Below, in pieces: positions 59,218 through 64,000 of a stretch of 64,000 nucleotides of DNA. The notes beneath the pieces were generated by a model, which made no database searches, was not told the DNA's origin, and saw only the letters and a list, made by a program, of their open reading frames with translations. Each line of letters opens with the position of its first letter. The first letter of the stretch is position 1. Made by a program: the position numbers and the translations under genes. Source of the DNA: DASUPK01 sp963833375 (GTDB lineage Bacteria > Actinomycetota > Thermoleophilia > Solirubrobacterales > 70-9); NCBI GenBank assembly GCA_963833375.1, contig CAWHXR010000010.1, forward strand, positions 186,001 through 250,000. The letters are read 5' to 3'.

Positions 59218-60504
59218 ATGCTGAGCTTCACCGACCAGCAGATCCACGATTTCCTTGCAGGCCTGGTGACGCTCGCTGCGGTCGCCTGGGCTCTCTATCT
59301 GCTGCTCCGGTGGCTGCGGCGCACCCGTCTCGATTTGGCGATCGGCGGTCCCATTTCGGTCGCCCTCGGCTTGCGCGTGCTGGCGGCCATCGGCGTGAGT
59401 TCGACGGGCGCCGGCTCCTCGCTCCGGGGTGGCGACGAAAGCTACTTCCTGTTGCAGTCCCACCTGTTCGTCCACACTCCCTTCCTCGGGTCGGGTTGGA
59501 CCGATGCGCTCACGGGAAAGCTGTACGAGTTCGTATTTGCCGGCCAGATTCGGGTACTTGACTCACCGGACCTGGTGCTTCGGATCACGCAGGCGGGGAT
59601 CGCGGTCGCCGGGCTCGTCTTACTCGTGACCGCCGTCTATGAATTGGCGGGGCGGCGTGCGGCGCTGATCGCCGCCTGGCTGCTCGCATTGGAGCCGAGC
59701 AACATCTTCTTCTCGACGCTGCTCCACAAGGAGCCGAACCTGCTCCTCGCGGGCGGTCTGGTCGCCTTCGGCGGAGCCAGCATGTGGAAGAGCGCCAGGC
59801 TCCTGTATCTGTGGCCGATCACACTCGGCTGCCTGATCGCCGTCGCCACCAGGCCGTACGCCGGCTGGTTCCTGATCGCCGCCGGGGCGGCGATCACCCT
59901 GCACGTCGGGATCCGGGCGCGGACCCAGGGCGCCCGGTCGCTCACCCTGGTGGCGCTGGTGGTCCTGCTCGGCGCGATCTCGGCGCCGACCATCTTGAAG
60001 GCCTCCACGCACGAGAGCCTGCAGAAGAACCTCCAGACCTCCCAGAGCGCCAACGCTCACAGCAGCTCCAACCTCGGCCTCGAGCAGGTGGACTTCTCAA
60101 CCAGGGGGGCGATCATCGTCAACCTGCCGAAGCGGATCGTCGACGTGACCACCCGTCCCTATCCGTGGCAGCTCGGCAACGCCAGCCAGCAGCTCGGCCT
60201 GCTCGGCACCATCTTCGCCTTCACCTGCTTCTGGCTGCTCGCCCTCGAGCTCTGGCGCGCCCGCGGCCACATCATGGATCGGGCCGGGCCGTTGGTCTAT
60301 CTGAGCTTCTTCACCCTGATCGCGTACTCGCTCTCAGCCGGCAACGCCGGGACGGCGTTTCGGTACCGGATGCACATCGTGGCGCTGGCGGTCTGCCTGC
60401 TCGTCGTGCTCAGAGAATTGCGTTTGCATCCGGCCACCGCGCCGGCCCCGGTCCAGGCTCCCGGCAGGGAGCCCGTGCGGACGCCGAGCCTGGCCGGCGC
60501 CTAG
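59218..60504 (+). CDS. Polytopic membrane protein of the polysaccharide locus (GT39-like or polymerase-like)
   Basis: A 428-aa protein with about ten hydrophobic helices. A short extracytoplasmic loop after the second helix has GGDESYFLLQSHLF, an acidic loop at the place where GT-C glycosyltransferases keep their catalytic Asp/Glu. ALEPSNIFFSTLLHKEPNLLLAGGL resembles the PMT/GT39 and related ligase or polymerase families. A role in polymerisation or glycosyl transfer outside the membrane is inferred from location. The Pro/Ala-rich tail is cytoplasmic. Confidence 0.72.
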   Translation: MLSFTDQQIHDFLAGLVTLAAVAWALYLLLRWLRRTRLDLAIGGPISVALGLRVLAAIGVSSTGAGSSLRGGDESYFLLQSHLFVHTPFLGSGWTDALTGKLYEFVFAGQIRVLDSPDLVLRITQAGIAVAGLVLLVTAVYELAGRRAALIAAWLLALEPSNIFFSTLLHKEPNLLLAGGLVAFGGASMWKSARLLYLWPITLGCLIAVATRPYAGWFLIAAGAAITLHVGIRARTQGARSLTLVALVVLLGAISAPTILKASTHESLQKNLQTSQSANAHSSSNLGLEQVDFSTRGAIIVNLPKRIVDVTTRPYPWQLGNASQQLGLLGTIFAFTCFWLLALELWRARGHIMDRAGPLVYLSFFTLIAYSLSAGNAGTAFRYRMHIVALAVCLLVVLRELRLHPATAPAPVQAPGREPVRTPSLAGA

Positions 60505-60528
60505 ACGGATCGGTCTCCGTCGGTCGTC

Positions 60529-61362
60529 GTGAGCGGTCCAGGCGTGGGTGTAACTGTCGTCATTCCCGTCTGGGACGACTACGTCGAGTTCCTCCCCGAT
60601 GCGATCGAGAGCGTCAGGCGGAATGAGACGGAGGCGCCGATCGTGGTGGTGGACAACGCTTCGTCCACACCCGTTCCCGATCTCGAGGGCTGCCGGGTCA
60701 TTCGCTCCGAGCGGCGAATCAGCGTCGGGGCGGCGAGAAACTTGGGTCTCGAGCAGGTCTCGAGCGAGTACGTCGTCTTCCTGGATGCAGATGACCTGCT
60801 GCTGGACGGGACCCTGGAGCATCTGCATACGCGGATCGACGCCAATGCAGACCTGGCGGTCTGCGCAGGCTCGATCCTTGATGGCGAGACGGGCGAGCGT
60901 CATCGTGGTCCGCGACGCTTCGTCAAGCGTTTGGTCGGGCGGCCGCATGTCTTCGCCCTCGCCGATTCGATCTGGTCGCTGCTTCCGATCCAGGGATGCG
61001 CAATCCTGCGCACGGGCCAGGTGCGGGAAGCCGGCGGCTACGCCGACGCAGACAGCGGCGAGGACTGGGTGCTTGCCGTCTTCCTCGCCTGGCGCGGTCG
61101 GGTCGAGGTATCGGAGCGGCTCGGCCTTCTCTACCGAGCCCCACAGACCTCCCCTCCGCGCCGGACGCGGACTTCGGAGGAGCTGCGAGCGAGCGCGCGA
61201 CGCGTCCGCGAGCGGATGCGACAAGACTCGGCGGTGCCCCCTTGGGCACGCGCGATGCTGCCGCTGATCACCGCGCTGCAGCTGGTGGCAATCCACCTCG
61301 CGAGGCCGGTCTACCTGGCGGCGCGAAGACTCCGGACCCGGCGCCGCTCGAACATCCGTTGA
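60529..61362 (+). CDS. Glycosyltransferase family 2 (GT-A)
   Basis: A 277-aa glycosyltransferase. VTVVIPVWDDYVEFLPDAIESV, IVVVDNASST and VVFLDADDLLLDGTLEHL (DxD) mark the GT-A fold, and GCAILRTGQVREAGGYADADSGEDWVL contains the acceptor-side ED motif. A C-terminal hydrophobic stretch (MLPLITALQLVAIHLARPVYLAA) may bind the membrane. The start is the GTG at 60529, 24 bases after the previous stop, so it follows in the same operon. Likely works on the same polysaccharide. Confidence 0.9.
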   Translation: MSGPGVGVTVVIPVWDDYVEFLPDAIESVRRNETEAPIVVVDNASSTPVPDLEGCRVIRSERRISVGAARNLGLEQVSSEYVVFLDADDLLLDGTLEHLHTRIDANADLAVCAGSILDGETGERHRGPRRFVKRLVGRPHVFALADSIWSLLPIQGCAILRTGQVREAGGYADADSGEDWVLAVFLAWRGRVEVSERLGLLYRAPQTSPPRRTRTSEELRASARRVRERMRQDSAVPPWARAMLPLITALQLVAIHLARPVYLAARRLRTRRRSNIR

Positions 61363-61381
61363 TTTCTCGGCCCGAGGCTCA

Positions 61382-61413
61382 AATTCTTGCCATTTAGACC
61401 CAATTCTTGTCAT
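61382..61413. promoter_or_regulatory. Two direct repeats AATTCTTGYCAT, 20 bp apart (candidate operator)
   Basis: AATTCTTGCCAT (61382-61393) and AATTCTTGTCAT (61402-61413) repeat with a 20-bp period, about two helical turns. They are AT-rich against the background and lie upstream of the Cys-rich protein gene. A TAGACT -10 candidate follows at 61437-61442. Confidence 0.55.
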
Positions 61414-61436
61414 AGACAGGGCCAAGAGTCATGGGC

Positions 61437-61442
61437 TAGACT
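61437..61442 (+). promoter_or_regulatory. -10 element TAGACT of the PqqD-Tat-Cys protein gene
   Basis: TAGACT lies seven bases before an ATG at 61450 and about 50 bases before the Shine-Dalgarno-linked GTG at 61495. Confidence 0.45.
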
Positions 61443-61494
61443 CGCCGCAATGCCAGAGGGAAACTCGACCTTTGGGGGGAGAAGGAGGCGTCGC

Positions 61495-62202
61495 GTGTCA
61501 GCAATGGAGGAAGGACCGCTCGCACGATTCGAGCGCGTGAGGCGACCCGTCGCACGCGAGGAAGGCCTCTTGGTCGAGAACCTGGCCGATGAGACCGTCA
61601 TCTATGACAGCAGGACCAAGGAGGCTCACTGCCTGAGCCCGCTGGCCGCCCTCGCCTTCGCGCACTGCGACGGCGACACGACGATCGAGCAGCTCGCCGC
61701 GTTGGCCACCGACCAGCTCGGCGAGCCGGTTGATGAGTCGCGGGTGATCGAGGCCCTCGTGGAGCTCCAGGAGCGCGACCTCCTTGCGGTCCCCCCTGGA
61801 GACGGTTTCTCCCGCCGCGACATGATCCGCCGGACAGCCGTGGCGGGTGCCGCGGTGGCGGCCTCCGCCCCGCTGATCACGAGCATCGTCGCTCCGACGG
61901 CCGCGATGGCGGCCTCCGGCATCGCTACGGGCTGTTCGGGGTGCGGGAAAAACCCCGACTGCGTCTCCAACCACTGCTGCCAGAGCAACGCCGGCAAGCA
62001 GTGCAGCCAGGGCTGCTGCGTGGGCGCCAACAACTCCTGTCACTTCTGCAACTGCGTCGGGAGCACCTGCCAGTGCACGGTGACTCCGGCCGAAGCCGGT
62101 ATCGATCAGTGCCCGTGCATCTGCGGCACGCCCGGCTGCGTCAACGTGCCGTGCTGCCCGACGGTCAACGAGCTCTGCTGCACGACGGCGCCCGCCTGCT
62201 AG
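61495..62202 (+). CDS. PqqD-like domain / twin-arginine signal / 22-cysteine protein
   Basis: A 235-aa protein in three parts. Residues about 15-98 are a PqqD-like (RiPP recognition) domain (VIYDSRTKEAHCLSPLAALA, then EALVELQERDLLAVPP). Residues 105-141 are a Tat signal-like segment (SRRDMIRRTAVAGAAVAASA, ending AMAAS). Residues 142-235 hold 22 Cys in 94 residues (CSGCGK, HCCQ, GCCVG, CHFCNC, CPCICG, PCCP, LCCTT, ending in Cys) and no Trp. GTG 61495 is chosen, with GGAGG six bases upstream; ATG 61450 would add an Arg run encoded by that Shine-Dalgarno sequence. The Cys domain should be exported folded or be modified. Confidence 0.85.
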   Translation: MSAMEEGPLARFERVRRPVAREEGLLVENLADETVIYDSRTKEAHCLSPLAALAFAHCDGDTTIEQLAALATDQLGEPVDESRVIEALVELQERDLLAVPPGDGFSRRDMIRRTAVAGAAVAASAPLITSIVAPTAAMAASGIATGCSGCGKNPDCVSNHCCQSNAGKQCSQGCCVGANNSCHFCNCVGSTCQCTVTPAEAGIDQCPCICGTPGCVNVPCCPTVNELCCTTAPAC

Positions 62203-62505
62203 GCGCGTCGCTGCTTTTCCCGGCGGCCTCCTAGGCCGGACTAACCCCAAGCTCTCGCAACACCCGCGAGAGCCATAAGCCCTTGAAGTCAGACGCCCCC
62301 GGCCATGGCCGGGGGCGTCTGCGCGCTCGCTGGCCTCGACGATCACCGCGCTCAAACGGGACCTCGACGAAAATTCAACTTCGACCGCGCCCACAATGGG
62401 TGCCTCACCAAGGAACGGGTGCCCGGGGATATCGTCTTCGGCGCCCGCAATCCGGGGAGCCTGAGATGAGCCCGAGTTGTTGCAGCTACTCGGGGTTAGG
62501 ACGTC
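62203..62505. other. 303-base gap with three hairpins and no clear gene
   Basis: GGCCT-CC-TAGGCC (near 62226), GCTCTCGC/GCGAGAGC (62251-62273) and a perfect 30-base palindrome (62291-62320) follow the Cys-rich gene. In the right part a short frame ends in LTKERVPGDIVFGARNPGSL before a stop near 62467; it looks coding-like but has no start and no family I know. Confidence 0.5.
62251..62320 (+). terminator. Double hairpin after the Cys-rich protein gene
   Basis: GCTCTCGC/GCGAGAGC with a seven-base loop is followed 17 bases on by a palindrome with 15-base arms (AGACGCCCCCGGCCA). There is no T-run, so it may stabilise the mRNA 3' end rather than terminate alone. Confidence 0.5.
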
Positions 62506-63567
62506 CTAGGCGACGGGTGGGGCCGTGCGCATCGGCGCGACGGCGCCCGCCATCGTCATGCGAATGAGCGCCTCGATCGCCAGGCGGCCGGACACGGTGG
62601 TGCTCGCGATCGTGCCCGCCGGGCTCACGATCACGGCCGCGGGCGAATCGTGGACGTCGTAGGCGTGGGCGATCTCGGTCAGCTGGTCGAGCTCTGCCTG
62701 AAGACCTGGGTCTTCCTTCACCGCGTCGATCAGGAGGAGGTCCCCGGCGTGCGCCTCGCGTGTGCGGTTGTAGCGCTCGATCGTGCTGATCCCGACGAGG
62801 GCCACGCTGATGCGGTCGGCCGCGATCGTCTGGAGACGGCGAAGGTCCGGCAGCATCGGCTCGCAGGGGCCGCACCCGGCCGCGGTGAAGACCAGAGCGA
62901 CCGGTCGCCCGCGCGACAGGAGCGACGAGAGGGTCACGGTTCCGCCTTGGCCATCCGGCACGGAGAACTCCGGGGCGGGCGTTCCGACGCGAAGCCCGGC
63001 CGGAATCCGGCGCAGGCGCCTCTCGGCCTCGGCGAGGTCGCGCTGCAGGCGCCGGTTCTCGAGCCACATGGGGACCGCGGCCACAAGTAGCGCGAGGGCG
63101 GCGATGCCGGCGCCGATTGCGACGAGCTCGGCGGCGCTGCGCGCGTCGATCCAGGAATCGATCGCCGGGCCTGGGCCCCATACGACAACGACGCCAGCTA
63201 GTGCGGCCAGCGCGACGTTCCGCGCCAGGGTCGCCTTGCCCGCGGGTGCCGAATGGATGGCGCCGAAGCAGTTGCAGGGCGGCGCCTCGCCCTTGCGCAT
63301 CGCGTTTGCGATCCCGGCGATGAACGCGAGGAGGAGCGCGAGCGCCCCGACGGCGCCCCACTGGGCCGATGGGCGGAACACGAGCGCGATCGCGACGACG
63401 AGCTCGGCGAAGGGGAGGGCGGTGCCGAGGAAAGCCGCGGCTCGCGCCGGTACGCCGAAGCCGACAAGCGACGCGCGCGACCCGGGCAGATCGAGAAGCT
63501 TGCCGATTGCCGCGATGGCGAAGACCGCGACCAGCACCGCCCGAGCTGCCAGCACCACCGTATCCAT
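62506..63567 (-). CDS. MauE-MauD fusion: DoxX/MauE-like membrane domain plus thioredoxin-like domain
   Basis: A 353-aa protein. The N-terminal half (about 1-170) has four to five transmembrane helices with the MauE-like AIGKLLDLPGSRASLVGFGVP and the Cys motif PPCNCFG (Cys98, Cys100). A short coiled coil (NRRLQRDLAEAERRLRR) joins a redoxin domain (GTPAPEFSVPDGQGGTVTL, VFTAAGCGPCEPMLP) with active-site Cys232-x-x-Cys235. MauE and MauD are the two proteins needed for disulfides in methylamine dehydrogenase; here they are one chain. It is convergent with the Cys-rich protein gene and may oxidise or isomerise it. Confidence 0.88.
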   Translation of the reverse strand: MDTVVLAARAVLVAVFAIAAIGKLLDLPGSRASLVGFGVPARAAAFLGTALPFAELVVAIALVFRPSAQWGAVGALALLLAFIAGIANAMRKGEAPPCNCFGAIHSAPAGKATLARNVALAALAGVVVVWGPGPAIDSWIDARSAAELVAIGAGIAALALLVAAVPMWLENRRLQRDLAEAERRLRRIPAGLRVGTPAPEFSVPDGQGGTVTLSSLLSRGRPVALVFTAAGCGPCEPMLPDLRRLQTIAADRISVALVGISTIERYNRTREAHAGDLLLIDAVKEDPGLQAELDQLTEIAHAYDVHDSPAAVIVSPAGTIASTTVSGRLAIEALIRMTMAGAVAPMRTAPPVA

Positions 63568-63623
63568 GCGGCGCAAGGTTACCGGGTGCCCTGGCGGCAG
63601 CCCGTTCGCTCCGACCGAGCCCC

Positions 63624-63629
63624 TACCAT
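63624..63629 (+). promoter_or_regulatory. -10 element TACCAT of the HprK-like gene (leaderless)
   Basis: TACCAT is six bases (GTCGCG) from the ATG at 63636. Confidence 0.45.
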
Positions 63630-63635
63630 GTCGCG

Positions 63636-64000
63636 ATGTCTGACGGGGCCGTCCACGCGCACGCGCACCACCACGATCACGGGGACGCGCCGGAGATGGC
63701 GCAGCTGGGGATTGAGGCGTTCGGCGTCGGCGTCGTGATCGTCGCTCCCGCCGAGGTCCTGCCCCGGATCCGCACGATTCTGCCGCCTGGCTCGCAGGAT
63801 AAGGAGCCGGCCGAGGACGACGAGCACTTCTTCCTGGTGCCCCAGGAGAACAAGGTCTACAGAGTCGTACAGGGCAGCGACTCGGTCTCCGGCAGTTCCG
63901 ACCTCCAGATCGCGCTCGAGGTGCTCGACGCCCGCCTGCGGGCGCATATCGGGCTTCAGGCTCCGGACCACATCTTTGTCCACGCCGGCGTCGTCGGGTA
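63636..64000 (+). CDS. HPr kinase/phosphorylase-like protein, 3' end cut by the window
   Basis: The first 121 codons are visible. A His-rich N-terminus (HAHAHHHDHGD) is followed by an alpha/beta domain and LQIALEVLDARLRAHIGLQAPDHIFVHAGVVG, the segment that precedes the P-loop in HprK-related kinases found with PqqD genes in RiPP-type loci. The P-loop itself would lie just past the window, so the kinase call is an inference from this segment. The ATG at 63636 follows a TACCAT box by six bases. Confidence 0.65.
   Translation, partial: MSDGAVHAHAHHHDHGDAPEMAQLGIEAFGVGVVIVAPAEVLPRIRTILPPGSQDKEPAEDDEHFFLVPQENKVYRVVQGSDSVSGSSDLQIALEVLDARLRAHIGLQAPDHIFVHAGVVG

Noticed and set aside
61495..62202. 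Cys-rich protein as a methylamine dehydrogenase small subunit
   Set aside because: It has a Tat signal and a MauE-MauD neighbour, but no Trp in the Cys domain, so a TTQ cofactor cannot form, and the Cys spacing differs.

Overview
The window is high-GC DNA (roughly two thirds G+C by eye) with GTG and TTG starts and very tight gene packing. It looks like an actinobacterial chromosome. Class Thermoleophilia (Solirubrobacterales-like) is my inference from the gene content: the tilS-hpt-ftsH-folP-folB-folK-coaX-dus-greA-lysS order, cyclases fused to MerR or ATPase-TPR modules, CoxE-type VWA plus MoxR, and LppX-like lipoproteins. I see no rRNA, tRNA or CRISPR array. Many genes have a TANNNT -10 hexamer ending only 6-7 nt before the start codon, so much of the transcription is probably leaderless.

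Layout. 1-7.1 kb: the end of an SDR epimerase coupled to an ECF41 sigma factor, a peroxiredoxin-VWA-MoxR operon, PPK2, and DUF2203/EVE genes. 7.3-14.9 kb: a 1187-aa zinc-ribbon/cyclase/ATPase/TPR protein, a lipoprotein, a universal stress protein, a flavoprotein and a Ca2+/H+ antiporter. 14.9-17.1 kb: an eroded zone with a deleted DUF3224 gene and a bcp peroxiredoxin gene split around an insert that carries an IS110 remnant, a SnoaL-like gene and a TetR gene. 18-24.5 kb: a four-gene operon of two ABC ATPase/FtsX permease pairs. 24.7-30.8 kb: acyl-CoA metabolism (acyl-CoA dehydrogenase; a fused hydroxyacyl-CoA dehydrogenase/enoyl-CoA hydratase) overlapping a sirtuin, with ExoD, PadR and GNAT genes. 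30.9-38.4 kb: a three-domain cell-wall hydrolase, phasin-like and SCP2-like proteins, a nucleoside phosphorylase, a MerR-adenylate cyclase with a structured leader, and a CAP protein. 38.5-52 kb: the housekeeping block (tRNA modification, purine salvage, FtsH, folate, pantothenate kinase, GreA, LysS). 53-61.4 kb: an exopolysaccharide locus (two sugar epimerases, a lipid-carrier sugar-phosphate transferase, two glycosyltransferases, a Wzc-like tyrosine kinase, a polytopic membrane enzyme). 61.4-64 kb: the start of a peptide/protein maturation locus, with a PqqD-like/Tat-signal/22-cysteine protein, a MauE-MauD fusion and the start of an HprK-like kinase.

Two items deserve most attention. The first is a family of dispersed bulged palindromes (nine copies, two nested inside others, one in-frame in a gene, one forming the end of a gene). 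The second is the PqqD-Tat-Cys22 / MauE-MauD / HprK-like locus at the right edge, which could be an undescribed system for making a disulfide-rich exported protein; it is cut by the window end.
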